Shown: positions 51,508 to 60,726, counted from the first letter of the stretch. The stretch is DNA of 64,000 nucleotides from DVEG01 sp964405435 (GCA_964405435.1 CAYOOD010000026.1:1-64000); one strand, 5' to 3'. Made by a program: numbers and translations. The notes: generated by a model not told the origin, from the letters alone.

Positions 51508-52185
51508 TTACGGAATCTGCTTCAGGCGGTAGCCCAGGGCGTGTACCGTCTCGATAAAATCCTCTGGCGCGTTGGCAGAACGGAGTTTGTGGCGTAAACT
51601 TTTTATGTGAGATTTGACGGTTTCCTCGGTGGGGGGATCTTCAAGGGACCAAATCCGCTCGATGATGGCGGAACGGCTGAGCACCCGACGCCCGCTAGAG
51701 ATGAGCAGCTCCAAAAGAGCAAATTCTTTGGGGGTTAAGTGCAGGGGTTGTTCTTGATAGCTGACTTCGTATGTACTCGGATTCAGGTGCAGGTTTCCCC
51801 AGGAGAGATTCGGCGGCGATGCGGATTTTCCCCGGCGCAGCAGGGCGCGAACCCGAGCCATTAATTCTTGCAGGTCAAATGGCTTTACCATGTAGTCATC
51901 TGCTCCGGCATCCAAGCCCGTGATTTTGTCGGCGATGGTGTCGCGAGCGGTTAGCATGAGGACGGGTAGGGCGGCGTTGCGCGATCGCAACCGCTGGCAA
52001 AAACTCACGCCGTCTAGCTTCGGCAGCGTCACGTCCAGTACGATCAAATCATATTCTAACGCCTGTACCCAATCCCACGCGGCTTGTCCGTCTTTCGCAA
52101 CATCTACGGCATACTGACGATCCGTTAGTGCTTCTGTCAGCATGTCGGCTAATTGTACGTCATCTTCTACCAGTAGAATTCGCAT
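51508..52185 (-). CDS. OmpR/PhoB-type response regulator
   Basis: 225 residues from ATG 52185 (MRILLVEDDVQLADMLTEAL), with AGGAG upstream. The receiver domain has phospho-acceptor Asp51 (LIVLDVTLPKLDG) and Lys in YMVKPFDLQEL. A winged-helix output domain follows (LTPKEFALLELLISSGRRVL, TEETVKSHIKSLRHKL). It diverges by 115 bp from a histidine kinase gene, which is its likely partner. The target genes are unknown. Confidence 0.92.
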   Translation of the reverse strand: MRILLVEDDVQLADMLTEALTDRQYAVDVAKDGQAAWDWVQALEYDLIVLDVTLPKLDGVSFCQRLRSRNAALPVLMLTARDTIADKITGLDAGADDYMVKPFDLQELMARVRALLRRGKSASPPNLSWGNLHLNPSTYEVSYQEQPLHLTPKEFALLELLISSGRRVLSRSAIIERIWSLEDPPTEETVKSHIKSLRHKLRSANAPEDFIETVHALGYRLKQIP

Positions 52186-52300
52186 GGTTAGGAGACTCCT
52201 AATTTTCAATTTACAGCGTATCGCGAGTTTCTGTATAATAGGCGATCGCCGAATATTTTAGCTCAACTGCTTGAACCCTTTCGGCTATTGATTAAATAAG

Positions 52301-53674
52301 ATGCCTTGGATTCTTCAAAATAAATTAACGGTTTTTGGATTGAGTTTAGCTTTTGCTCTTATGGGAGTTTTCAGTTTTATATCCTATAAAAACGCCACTC
52401 AACTCATTGAAAGTGACGATAAAGTTCGGCACACCCATGAAGTTCAAAAAACCCTGACCGAGATTTTCGTGAATTTAACCGACGCTGAATCCGGACAGCG
52501 GGGCTATATGCTATTCAAAGATGAAGAAGAATTAGACCAGTATTATCTGGCCATTCAAAATATCGAACCCAAAATCAAAAAACTGCGGAAACTGACTGCA
52601 AAAAATTCCGGCCAAAAACAACGCTTGGCGAGGCTAGAGTCATCGATTTCGCAAAGAATCGCGCTTTTTCAAGAATCGGTTGAATTATTTCGGGCAGGAA
52701 AAATAGCAAACTCTGCCAAATCTCCTCTAGTCGTTCAGAGTAAAAAAAATCAGCAGGAAATTCGCCATCTAATCGCTGAAATCCAAAACGAGGAGCAACA
52801 GCTATTAGAAAGGTGGGTGGGAAAGTACGAGTCGAGCATCCAATATAGAATGCCGATAGAAGCGATCGGTACTGTTTTGACATTTGCGATTCTCTTAGGA
52901 GTTTATGCCCTGCTTTATCAACAAATGGTCAAACGCCAACAAGCCGAAGCCCTACAGCGTACCCTATCCCAAGAAAAAGAACTCAGCGAACTGAAGCTGC
53001 GATTTTTTTCAATGGTTTCTCACGAATTTCGCACCCCTCTCAGCATTATTTTGGGTTCGGCTCAATTGCTGGCAGAAAGCAGCCAGCAGTGGACCGAGGA
53101 AAAGAAACGTAAAAATCTGCATCGCATTCAATCTTCAGCGAAGTTGATGACGCAGTTGCTGACGGATATCCTGACGCTAACTAGGGCGGAAGCTGGAAAA
53201 TTGCAATGCCAGCCGGAAGCGATTGATTTAGAATCGTTTTGCTTGAATCTAGTCGAAGATATTCAGGTAAGCGGTGGCCAGCAGCATGGAATTAATTTGG
53301 TTGTGAAAGGTCGCTACATGCGGGCTAATTTGGATGAAAAGTTACTTTATTCAATTTTGGGTAATTTGCTCTCGAATGCGCTCAAGTATTCCCCTGAAGG
53401 GAAAAAAGTAGATTTTACGATCCGTGGCGAATTAGAAGCGGTTATTTTTCAAATAAAAGACGAAGGGAGCGGAATTTCAGAAGACGATCGGCAAAAGCTC
53501 TACGAGCCTTTTCATCGCGGCAGCAACGTCGGAAGTATTGCCGGCACGGGATTGGGGCTGGCTGTGGTCAAAAAATGTGTGGAATTGCACGGCGGGGAGA
53601 TTTTTGTGGAAAGCGCGCTGGGGGTTGGCACGACTTTTACCGTTAAAATTCCACAAGCTGCAAAGGGCGGGTGA
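52301..53674 (+). CDS. Membrane sensor histidine kinase with CHASE3 domain
   Basis: 457 residues. TM1 (LTVFGLSLAFALMGVFSFI) and TM2 (about residues 188-206) flank a CHASE3-type extracellular domain (ESDDKVRHTHEVQKTLTEIF, DAESGQRGYMLF). The HisKA box FSMVSHEFRTPLSIILG carries the phospho-His near residue 243, and the ATPase has N, G1 and G2 boxes (GNLLSNALKYS, KDEGSGIS, GTGLGLAVV). It senses an unknown signal and probably phosphorylates the divergent OmpR-type regulator. Confidence 0.93.
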   Translation: MPWILQNKLTVFGLSLAFALMGVFSFISYKNATQLIESDDKVRHTHEVQKTLTEIFVNLTDAESGQRGYMLFKDEEELDQYYLAIQNIEPKIKKLRKLTAKNSGQKQRLARLESSISQRIALFQESVELFRAGKIANSAKSPLVVQSKKNQQEIRHLIAEIQNEEQQLLERWVGKYESSIQYRMPIEAIGTVLTFAILLGVYALLYQQMVKRQQAEALQRTLSQEKELSELKLRFFSMVSHEFRTPLSIILGSAQLLAESSQQWTEEKKRKNLHRIQSSAKLMTQLLTDILTLTRAEAGKLQCQPEAIDLESFCLNLVEDIQVSGGQQHGINLVVKGRYMRANLDEKLLYSILGNLLSNALKYSPEGKKVDFTIRGELEAVIFQIKDEGSGISEDDRQKLYEPFHRGSNVGSIAGTGLGLAVVKKCVELHGGEIFVESALGVGTTFTVKIPQAAKGG

Positions 53675-53771
53675 AGCCGCTTAAGTGGCCATCTGCCTCG
53701 ATTTCGCCTCGGCTGTATTGGCGCGATCGCCTTTCTAGGATAATAAGTAAGTAGAATCCCTCTTGTCTGCC

Positions 53772-54455
53772 ATGAATTTCCACCCCGCCCCAGATCGTTC
53801 AACGCCCAGCTTTATTTCCCCCTCCCTTCCTGCCAACTTTGCGGCGACACATCCGGCAGGCTCTCCGCTGAAATTGGGCATTCTGGCGTCTGGGAGCGGC
53901 ACGAATTTTGAGGCGGTGCAGCGCGCGATCGCCTCGAATGAGCTCAACGCTCAAATTCAAGTGGTCATTTACAACAACCCCGGAGCGAAAGTCGCCGCCC
54001 GCGCCGAGAAGTGGGGCGTTCCCGCTATTCTCCTCAACCACCGCGACTACAAGCGCCGCGAAGAGTTAGATGCCGCCATTGTCACAACCCTGCAGCAATA
54101 TGATGTGGCATGGATCGTGATGGCGGGATGGATGCGGATTCTCACCCAGGTTCTCTTTGACGCCTTTCCCGATCGCATTATCAACATCCACCCCAGCCTG
54201 TTACCCAGCTTCCCCGGCGCTCGCGGAGTCGAAGACGCGCTCAAAGCTGGCGTGAAAATCACCGGCTGTACCGTCCACATTGCCCGTTTAGAAGTGGACA
54301 GTGGCCCGATTTTGATGCAGGCAGCGGTGCCCGTCTTGCCCGACGACACCCCCGAAACCCTGCACGATCGCATTCAAGTACAGGAACACCAAATTTTACC
54401 GCAAGCGATCGCCCTAGCTGCTGCTTTGAGTGCCGGTTGGAATCCCTCAGCCTGA
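53772..54455 (+). CDS. purN: Phosphoribosylglycinamide formyltransferase
   Basis: 227 residues from ATG 53772; a TTG at 53763 is a less likely start. It transfers the formyl group from 10-formyl-THF to GAR in purine synthesis. LGILASGSGTNFEAV is the GAR-phosphate loop, NIHPSLLPSFPGARG carries the catalytic His, and VDSGPILMQAAVPV the Asp. The N-terminus has a 33-residue Pro/Ser-rich extension not present in the bacterial enzyme core. It lies after the histidine kinase by about 100 bp but is probably transcribed separately. Confidence 0.93.
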   Translation: MNFHPAPDRSTPSFISPSLPANFAATHPAGSPLKLGILASGSGTNFEAVQRAIASNELNAQIQVVIYNNPGAKVAARAEKWGVPAILLNHRDYKRREELDAAIVTTLQQYDVAWIVMAGWMRILTQVLFDAFPDRIINIHPSLLPSFPGARGVEDALKAGVKITGCTVHIARLEVDSGPILMQAAVPVLPDDTPETLHDRIQVQEHQILPQAIALAAALSAGWNPSA

Positions 54456-54489
54456 ACCGCCATAAACCAACGGATTTATCTGTCGAGCC

Positions 54490-55053
54490 TCAGCTATTTT
54501 CCTTCGCTTGCCCCAGTTTCCAAACGCAACCGGAAATTAAATTGGTCAGAATGTGCGCGCCGATCGGCACCAATAAATTACCCGTTGCCAGGGCACTGGC
54601 TCCCAGCAGCAGCCCCACGGCGGTTGCCCAAACAACGTAGGGCCACTGTTGCGGCCCGCTGAAGTGCAGGATGCCAAACAAAACGCTGGAGATGACTAAA
54701 GCGGGGGCATTCAGCCCCAAGTCAGACAGCATCACGCCCCGAAACAGCAATTCTTCGCTCAAACCGGGCAGCAGTCCCAGCCAGAGCAAATCGGGCCACT
54801 CCAAGGGTTTGAGTACCAAAGCTAGGTATAAATCTGCGCTCTGACGGTAAGCCGGCCAAAGACGGTAAATCATGGCACTGCCAAGGGTAATGGCCAACCC
54901 GACGCCCAGCGCCATAGGTAATGCCAGCCCCGCCCAAGTGACGGGGAGTATCGATACAGATCTGAGGTGCAGCCACAGCTTGGCGATCGCCAGCAAAATA
55001 ACTGCTGTCACCCCCATGTACCCTAAAATTTCAACGCGCGTCAGGGGTTCCAT
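54490..55053 (-). CDS. CPBP (CAAX-type) intramembrane glutamic endopeptidase
   Basis: 187-residue polytopic membrane protease of the CPBP/Abi family, with five to six hydrophobic helices. The three family motifs are present: LPGLSEELLFRGV (EExxxR), FGILHFS (FxxxH) and GAHILTNLIS (HxxxN/D). These form the active site. The substrate is unknown; possible roles range from protein maturation to membrane stress. It is 6 bp downstream of the DUF3326 gene on the same strand, so probably one transcript, and it converges on purN. Confidence 0.9.
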   Translation of the reverse strand: MEPLTRVEILGYMGVTAVILLAIAKLWLHLRSVSILPVTWAGLALPMALGVGLAITLGSAMIYRLWPAYRQSADLYLALVLKPLEWPDLLWLGLLPGLSEELLFRGVMLSDLGLNAPALVISSVLFGILHFSGPQQWPYVVWATAVGLLLGASALATGNLLVPIGAHILTNLISGCVWKLGQAKENS

Positions 55054-55059
55054 CCGATT

Positions 55060-56148
55060 TTATGGTGTCGGTGCGAGGTGGTTGGCTTCCAAGCGGTGCA
55101 AGGAGGAGATAGCGGGGCTGAGGGCTCGGGCACTAATGCCGGCGCGACGAGCCACTAAAACGCCCAGTGCCTCTAAATACGAGTTTACCCGCACGGCTTT
55201 GATTCCCAGTTTTTCTGGGGGAACTTGCATTGCGGTTTCGTTTTCGCTGACGGCGATAACCTGCACGGTTTTGAGCTGGCTGAGGCTTAAAATAGCGCTG
55301 CCCCCGCAGGCGGTAGCCGGGATGACTGCAGCATCTACTTGTCCCGCCCATACATCCGAGGGTTGACAAAATTCTGATTTTGTAGTAATAAATTGCGGAG
55401 CCCGACTCAGACCGGCGAGGACGCAGGGGAGGAACGTGTAGCCGAGTTCTTCGGCTGCCGATCGCGGCGACAGGTGCGGATCGAGGGGGAGGGGCTGCAG
55501 GGCGGGGGCGTGGGCGCAAGGAATGTGAAATTGCCGGACAATTAGGTGGCTGATGACGGCTTCCGCACCGGCGAGGGGATCGACGCCCTGCCCGTGACGG
55601 TACTGCTGCAAGTCCTCGCTGTCGGGATCGTCGGGGAAGCGGGCAACGACGGCGATCGCTTCTGCCCCGGCTCGATTTACTAGCACGTCAGCGGCGCGCA
55701 GCAAGCTGTCGGGATTGGCGATCGTCCCCCAAGAAGCCCCCGCAGGCGATCGCCGCAGTTCCACCCCCAGCGGCGCGTCTGTGAGGACGTAATCTGTCAG
55801 ATTCAGTCCCAGAGTCGCTCTCGCCGCGTCCGCTGCTTGCAGGTGTCGCAGTCTCAATTCTTCTTCGATCGCGCAGTCGAGGATTAAACCCACCCGATTT
55901 TGATGGACAGTTCGCAGCCCCCAGCACCCAGCCGCAAATTTATCAAGACCGTAGCCTTCCACATAAAAGGCGTTGGGTAATGGCCAGTACATCTGCGCGC
56001 CGTTGAGGACGTTGGGGTGGGTAATCAGGCGATCGCAGCACGAGGCGATCGCTCTGGCAACGGGCAGCGCGTCTCCTGCATAACCGCCGATCGCCGCCCC
56101 GATCCCCGTGGGCACTATCAATACAACCGTGAAAGGACGTTGGTTCAT
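55060..56148 (-). CDS. DUF3326 family protein
   Basis: 362 residues of the cyanobacterial/plant DUF3326 family, function unknown. VVLIVPTGIGAAIGGYAGDA at the start, DRLITHPNVLNGAQMYWPLP, and VDAAVIPATACGGSAILSL are conserved blocks with many Gly and Asn near a putative ligand pocket. It is cotranscribed with the downstream CPBP protease (6-bp gap). Upstream lies a dispersed C-rich repeat. Confidence 0.87.
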   Translation of the reverse strand: MNQRPFTVVLIVPTGIGAAIGGYAGDALPVARAIASCCDRLITHPNVLNGAQMYWPLPNAFYVEGYGLDKFAAGCWGLRTVHQNRVGLILDCAIEEELRLRHLQAADAARATLGLNLTDYVLTDAPLGVELRRSPAGASWGTIANPDSLLRAADVLVNRAGAEAIAVVARFPDDPDSEDLQQYRHGQGVDPLAGAEAVISHLIVRQFHIPCAHAPALQPLPLDPHLSPRSAAEELGYTFLPCVLAGLSRAPQFITTKSEFCQPSDVWAGQVDAAVIPATACGGSAILSLSQLKTVQVIAVSENETAMQVPPEKLGIKAVRVNSYLEALGVLVARRAGISARALSPAISSLHRLEANHLAPTP

Positions 56149-56169
56149 ACTATTTTATAGTTTATCTTT

Positions 56170-56425
56170 TAGATAAGTGACCTCTCCCCCCAGCCCCCCT
56201 TCCCGAGGCGGAGAGGGGGGAGAAAGAGGGGAGAAATCGGAAAATTTTCCTTCTTTACCAAATTAGAAAATGTTTTTTCCTTTATTAACTTGCGAGGGAA
56301 GAAGGAAAAGGGAAGAAGGAAAAGAGAATAATTTCCCCCCTTCCGAGAATCAAATCTGCTCCTTTTCCCCCTCCTTGCGGGAGGGGGTAGGGGGAGGTGA
56401 GAAGGGAGTTGGAGGGTTAGGTTTT
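56170..56425. repeat. Dispersed C-rich hairpin repeats, two copies
   Basis: Copy one (56179-56260) is CCTCTCCCCCCAGCCCCCCT with its GGAGAGGGGGG complement. Copy two (56360-56425) is CCCCCTCCTTGCGGGAGGGG leading to GGAGGGTTAGG and TTTTT. Same family as 11478 and 61262. There is no gene between 56149 and 56433. Confidence 0.75.
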
Positions 56426-56433
56426 TCAGCGTT

Positions 56434-56628
56434 TCACGCAGGTGCCGCAGCCTCAGCTTCTACCGTCACCACCGCTTCTACTTGGACTGTTTGCGCCTCT
56501 GCGTCCACACTCGTTACCGCCCAGCGCAGGGGTTCCCCCCGCTTTTGCAGCTCCGCCTCTATGGCTTGATGCAACTGTACGGGCGATTCTTGCCAGTCAA
56601 TCTCTGCTGTGATGAAATGGGTTGTCAT
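56434..56628 (-). CDS. Small conserved-looking protein
   Basis: 64 residues, MTTHFITAEIDWQESPVQLH then QAIEAELQKRGEPLRWAVTS, ending in a Val/Glu/Ala-rich beta strand. It has the look of a small alpha/beta fold and clean codon usage. No family name is certain. It diverges from the DUF3616 gene with a 27-bp gap, so both share a tight promoter region. Confidence 0.65.
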   Translation of the reverse strand: MTTHFITAEIDWQESPVQLHQAIEAELQKRGEPLRWAVTSVDAEAQTVQVEAVVTVEAEAAAPA

Positions 56629-56655
56629 TGTTGTTACTGCTTGTTAGTGAGAAAT

Positions 56656-57729
56656 ATGGAAAACAATTCTTTACTTTATCAAATTGTCCTGCAATTTCGC
56701 GATAGATTTGACCCTTTTAGCGAAGATATTTCTGCCTTGCTCCTCTCGCCCGACGGGCATTTGTGGCTCGGTTCCGACGAAACCGCCAGCCTCGAACGCC
56801 TCTCCTCTATCGATTCTCGCACATTTGGAAATCACGAACACTTTCAGGTCGGCGATTTTATTGACTTGCCCTCCGATCCAGAGGAGGAAATTGATATCGA
56901 AGGGCTGGCTTATTCAGATTATTACCTTTGGCTGGTGGGTTCGCACAGCCGCAAGCGTAAAAAACCCAAGCCAGACAAAACCGACCAGAAAAATCTTCAG
57001 AGATTGGCCAAAGTTGAATCGGAAGCCAACCGATATATTTTAGCGCGAATTCCTCTAGTAAACGGCCAATTATTGCGGGACTGCCCGCACCCGAATTGCC
57101 CCGACAACCGACTGACTGCAGCTAAGCTGCAGTTGACTGAAAAGGGAAACGTGCTGACGGATGCTTTGGAATCCGACCCACATATTGGGCCTTTTATTCG
57201 AGCGGGAATTCCGAGCAAAGATAACGGATTGGATATTGAGGGCTTGGCAGTTTGTAATGGCAAAATTTTCGTCGGTCTGCGAGGGCCGGTACTGCGCGGC
57301 TGGGCGATTCTACTCGAACTAGAACTCGTGTCAATCTCTCCCGATATTTTAAATCTGAAAAAAGTAGGAGAGGAGGGAGAAGTCTACAAAAAGCACGTTA
57401 TTAACTTAGGAGGATTGGGGATTCGCGACCTTTGCATTGACGGGGAAGATTTGTTAATTTTGGCAGGGCCAACTATGGATTTAGATGGCCCTGCTAAACT
57501 CTTCCGGCTGAAGAATGGCATCAATCGGTCAGATAAGGCACCGGCATGGGAGCCAGAGACGGCGATCGCTCTGCCTTATGGAGAGGGAAACCACCATCCC
57601 GAAGGCGTTACCCTGTGGACTGCGATCGCGGGGCGTCCTTCCGTGCTGGTGGTGTACGACTCGCCTGCTCAGACGCACGCTTTCGCCGAATCCGCAAGCG
57701 TTCTAGCCGATGTATTCGGGCTGGGTTAA
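56656..57729 (+). CDS. DUF3616 family protein (beta-propeller-like)
   Basis: 357 residues from ATG 56656 (MENNSLLYQIVLQFRDRFDP); the frame opening at 56482 is antisense to the 64-residue gene and is rejected. Repeated strand motifs such as LLSPDGHLWLGSDETASLER, EIDIEGLAYSDYYLWLVGSH and GLDIEGLAVCNGKIFVGLRG suggest a propeller. The family has no known reaction. Near the end, EGNHHPEGVTLW is a conserved His/Glu cluster. A ferredoxin gene converges on its 3' end. Confidence 0.85.
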   Translation: MENNSLLYQIVLQFRDRFDPFSEDISALLLSPDGHLWLGSDETASLERLSSIDSRTFGNHEHFQVGDFIDLPSDPEEEIDIEGLAYSDYYLWLVGSHSRKRKKPKPDKTDQKNLQRLAKVESEANRYILARIPLVNGQLLRDCPHPNCPDNRLTAAKLQLTEKGNVLTDALESDPHIGPFIRAGIPSKDNGLDIEGLAVCNGKIFVGLRGPVLRGWAILLELELVSISPDILNLKKVGEEGEVYKKHVINLGGLGIRDLCIDGEDLLILAGPTMDLDGPAKLFRLKNGINRSDKAPAWEPETAIALPYGEGNHHPEGVTLWTAIAGRPSVLVVYDSPAQTHAFAESASVLADVFGLG

Positions 57730-57738
57730 TCAGCGCGG

Positions 57739-58065
57739 CTATTTTTTGGCCATGCCAAATTGGCGATCGTACACTTCATTTTCCTTTTCTGTCTCGATCT
57801 TCAAGTCAGAGCGGGCATAGGCGACGCACAGCAGCACATAACCTTCGGCTTGGAGATCGGGACTGACGCCCATGCCATCGCTTTGATCGACGCTTCCAGA
57901 GCCGATAATCTTGGCGGCGCAGGTGGTACACACCCCCGCATTGCAGGAACTCGGCAAATTTACCCCGGCGGCGGCTGCAGCTTCGAGGATAGTCCGATCT
58001 TCAGGCACTTGGATGGTGTGGGTAGTGCCTTGGTGGTGAATTTCTACGGTGTAAGTGTTGGGCAT
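57739..58065 (-). CDS. Plant-type [2Fe-2S] ferredoxin
   Basis: 108-residue soluble electron carrier. The cluster ligands follow the plant-type pattern: Cys41-x4-Cys46-x2-Cys49 (SSCNAGVCTTCAAK) and Cys80 (YVLLCVAY). It has a longer C-terminal tail (IETEKENEVYDRQFGMAKK) than PetF and differs in sequence, so it is a secondary ferredoxin rather than the main photosynthetic one. It lies 66 bp downstream of an EamA transporter gene on the same strand. Confidence 0.92.
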   Translation of the reverse strand: MPNTYTVEIHHQGTTHTIQVPEDRTILEAAAAAGVNLPSSCNAGVCTTCAAKIIGSGSVDQSDGMGVSPDLQAEGYVLLCVAYARSDLKIETEKENEVYDRQFGMAKK

Positions 58066-58131
58066 CGTGTGAGGTTGTCGCGGGATACTGGAAATCCGCG
58101 CTTGCGAGAAGCAATTTGGAACGGGCTTATT

Positions 58132-59091
58132 TTACCGCTTTGTGGGGGGCTGTGGATTATTGGAGTTGTCGGGTGCGGGGGTAGGGGCGTTTTTTGAACC
58201 GACTGCAGCGATCGCGACGCCGCCCAGCAGCACTGCTGCCCCCAGAAGCACCTGGAATCCCGGCACTTCCCCAAAAATCAGATAGCCGAGCAAACTGGCT
58301 CCAACTGGCTCAAATAGAATCGCCAGGGTGACAAAGGTGGGGGAAATCCACAACAGCGCCCAGTTGAAACTGGTGTGACCCACCAGTTGCGGAAAAATCG
58401 CCATCAAGAGAATGTAGAGATAAAGTTGCCCCGGATAGCCGGTGTAGCCGAGTCCGAAAGCGAGGGGCAGGGGCAAAAGGGCGATCGCTGCAGTGCTGTA
58501 GGCGATCGCGGCGTATCCGCCGATACTCATGCCCCGGCGCTGGGCTTCCCGCCCCAAGAGCAAGTACAGGCTAATCGCCCAAGAGCCTGCCAGTGCGAGA
58601 AAGTTACCGAAAAGCGGGTTGCTGCCAGTCTCTCCCGAGTCGCCAAATCCGACGAGTATTGCACCGGCAAGGGCGATCGCGATTCCTGCCGCTTGCAACC
58701 GGGATGGTTTTTCCTGAAACCAGAGCCAGGAGAGTAGGGCTACCCAGACTGGATTGGTAGTGACTAGCGTTGTCGAAGCGGCGATCGAGGTGTAGGAAAG
58801 CGAAGTCGTCCAGCTCGCAAAATGCAGCGCCAGAAATGCCCCAGCCCCAACGGCATAAAGTACGGCTGCTTTATTCAATCGCTGCCATTGAATGCGCCGC
58901 CAAGTCGGCAGCAGCATCAGGGATGCGACGCTCAAGCGAGACGCTGCCAAAACCAAACTGAATCCCACGCCGCGAATTCCTGTAGAGGCGATCGCTCCTC
59001 GGACAAAAATCGCCCCTGTAGAGATTGCCAAAACCCCTGCCACCAAAACCAGAATCACTTGCCAGTTCGCGGGGCGATCGGAATGCTTCAT
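58132..59091 (-). CDS. EamA/DMT superfamily transporter
   Basis: 319-residue integral membrane protein with ten hydrophobic helices in two EamA repeats (N-terminal VILVLVAGVLAISTGAIFVR, C-terminal FLALAGSWAISLYLLLGREA). YTSIAASTTLVTTNPVWVAL and FGEVPGFQVLLGAAVLLGGV are conserved family stretches. Members export or import amino acids, sugars or drugs; the substrate is unknown here. The C-terminus is a short disordered tail. Confidence 0.9.
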   Translation of the reverse strand: MKHSDRPANWQVILVLVAGVLAISTGAIFVRGAIASTGIRGVGFSLVLAASRLSVASLMLLPTWRRIQWQRLNKAAVLYAVGAGAFLALHFASWTTSLSYTSIAASTTLVTTNPVWVALLSWLWFQEKPSRLQAAGIAIALAGAILVGFGDSGETGSNPLFGNFLALAGSWAISLYLLLGREAQRRGMSIGGYAAIAYSTAAIALLPLPLAFGLGYTGYPGQLYLYILLMAIFPQLVGHTSFNWALLWISPTFVTLAILFEPVGASLLGYLIFGEVPGFQVLLGAAVLLGGVAIAAVGSKNAPTPAPDNSNNPQPPTKR

Positions 59092-59309
59092 TCCTGCTTC
59101 TCTCTCAAATCCTTTTATTTTGCCTTATGGCGGGTAGGTTGAGCTAAGGGAATAGCGAAACCCAAGCTGTAGAGGTAGTCAGCGATCGCCCCGATTTTTG
59201 CGGAGCGTGCCTTCATTGGACTTGGGCGAGGTTGACAGTTGGGATGTCCCCATGCCATAATTCCTTATAAAATAGGCAATTATGATGAGGTTTAGCAGAG
59301 GAAGATATA

Positions 59310-59549
59310 ATGAGTTTCGCATCTTTTCAAGAAATTATAGAATCTATTGAAAACCTCTCGGTTGAAGAGCAAGATTATTTGTTTGAGTTGATAAAAAAAA
59401 GAAGAGTTGAAGCCCGACGTTCGGAGATTGCATCCAATGCAAAAGCTACTCTTGACTCCTTAAAAAAAGGAACAGCAAAAAAAGGCAGCGTGGACGATTT
59501 GATTGCCGATCTATTGGACGGAAAAGATAATGAAGATAGCTTGGAATAA
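59310..59549 (+). CDS. Antitoxin of a RelE-type toxin-antitoxin pair
   Basis: 79 residues, helical (FASFQEIIESIENLSVEEQD YLFELIKKRR), with a variable C-terminus typical of a toxin-binding tail. It resembles small cyanobacterial antitoxins next to RelE/YafQ toxins. The toxin ATG (59530) lies inside its last codons, a 20-bp overlap that couples translation. AGAGGAAG ahead of the ATG is a good ribosome site. It likely represses its own operon. Confidence 0.8.
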   Translation: MSFASFQEIIESIENLSVEEQDYLFELIKKRRVEARRSEIASNAKATLDSLKKGTAKKGSVDDLIADLLDGKDNEDSLE

Positions 59550-59811
59550 TCGCTTGAAACGCGCTTTTAGGAAAATAATCAAAAAAAATCCCGAACTCCA
59601 AGATAGGATTGTCAATGTTTTAAGGTTGTTAGGTGTTGACCCTTTTGCCCCACCCTTAAAGTCTCATAAATTAACGGGTTCTTTGGAGGGGTTGTGGTCT
59701 TGTTCAGTTACTTATGATTGTCGTATAATATTTACTTTTACTCAAGATGAGGAGTTAGAAGAGCCTACGATCGTTTTAGTGGATATTGGCTCCCATGATG
59801 AGGTTTATTAA
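59530..59811 (+). CDS. RelE/YafQ-type mRNA interferase toxin
   Basis: 93 residues from ATG 59530 (MKIAWNNRLKRAFRKIIKKN). Members cleave mRNA at the ribosome. Expected features include a basic N-terminal helix, KSHKLTGSLEGLWSCSVTYD and the final strand CRIIFTFTQDE..DIGSHDEVY, with Lys/His/Tyr/Arg residues that serve as the active site in the family. It overlaps the antitoxin gene by 20 bp. Function is inferred from family and pairing. Confidence 0.88.
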   Translation: MKIAWNNRLKRAFRKIIKKNPELQDRIVNVLRLLGVDPFAPPLKSHKLTGSLEGLWSCSVTYDCRIIFTFTQDEELEEPTIVLVDIGSHDEVY

Positions 59812-60093
59812 TTGTAAAAACTTGATGGCTTGGGTTTTTAAAATAGTCTGTTGCAGCAAGCGTGAAGGGGGTTCGGCGAGCGGGCTCCTCGTACCGAGGA
59901 AGCGGGCGAGCGGGAGGGCTTTTGCGGCGGCAGGTGGCTTTCCCAGTCTTCTTTCTGTAGGAGCTTTTCCAGAAGCGTGAAGCGCTTCTATAACGCGGAA
60001 CGCGAATCCTCCCGCATAAATCGGGGAGCGCCTTCAGTGCAGTTGGGCGAGGTTGTACTTTTATGTTGTGCTAGGCATTATTTCACAAAAGCG

Positions 60094-60190
60094 ATATAGC
60101 GTTTTTCAGTCGGGTGAAGTACAGACAAGAAACCCGGCTTCTTAAAGAAGCCGGGTTTCTGACGTCCGTCACTTAAAAAAACTGCTATAT
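60094..60190. repeat. Palindromic MITE-like element, copy C
   Basis: Core hairpin at 60128-60160 (AGAAACCCGGCTTCTTAAAG with complement), with outer arms ATATAGCGTTTTTCAGTCGG and CACTTAAAAAAACTGCTATAT, which pair imperfectly over about 95 bp. Confidence 0.8.
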
Positions 60191-60455
60191 AGTTGAGATT
60201 CGGGCAGCTAATCCCTCTTCAGCGCAGATAAGTACCCGATATTCATGGCGGTATTTATTCGCTACTCTGACTGTTTAAAGGGTTATTTTGCTGTTTTATT
60301 AAACTTTTTTACGCATAAAAAAACTACCTAAGCGGTATGTAAAAATTATTGAATAACAATTAAAAGCTTGTCATCCACTTTTTTAATTAAAAAATGGAGT
60401 AATTCGGCAAAAAAAAGACGGATTGTAACACGTCTAAATAATTTGTAAAATTCTG

Positions 60456-60550
60456 TATAGCGGTTTTCATCCTCGTGAGGGACTGAGAAACCCGGCTTCT
60501 TTAAGAAGCCGGGTTTCTGGGCGGACTTCATCTGCCTGAAAACCCCTATA
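60456..60550. repeat. Palindromic MITE-like element, copy D
   Basis: The best-preserved copy. Core hairpin at 60486-60518, terminal arms TATAGCGGTTTTCATC and CTGCCTGAAAACCCCTATA. The left half shares GGTTTTCATCCTCG with copy B. Confidence 0.85.
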
Positions 60551-60726
60551 GTAGGGCGATCGCTTCTAGGGAAGCAAGAGCGGTAAAACCGCTGACATAC
60601 GCCCGTAGGGGCGCGTAGTGGATAGTGCCCGCCCATACAAGACAGGGAAGAAATATCGTGAGATCGCTACATTTAATTCAAAACAGGCTATTATTTAGCC
60701 GTCCCTAATTGTGGCAAATTTCATTT

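Larger units (their letters stand above)
59812..60726. other. Long repeat-rich intergenic region
   Basis: No gene. It holds GC-rich inverted-repeat DNA (59857-60040) and two palindromic elements (copies C and D). An AT-rich stretch follows at 60280-60420. The minus frame 60346-60636 runs straight through copy D and is not a gene. Confidence 0.65.

Noticed and set aside
60346..60636. Minus frame of 96 codons
   Set aside because: It runs straight through palindromic element D, translating the GAAACCCGG hairpin.
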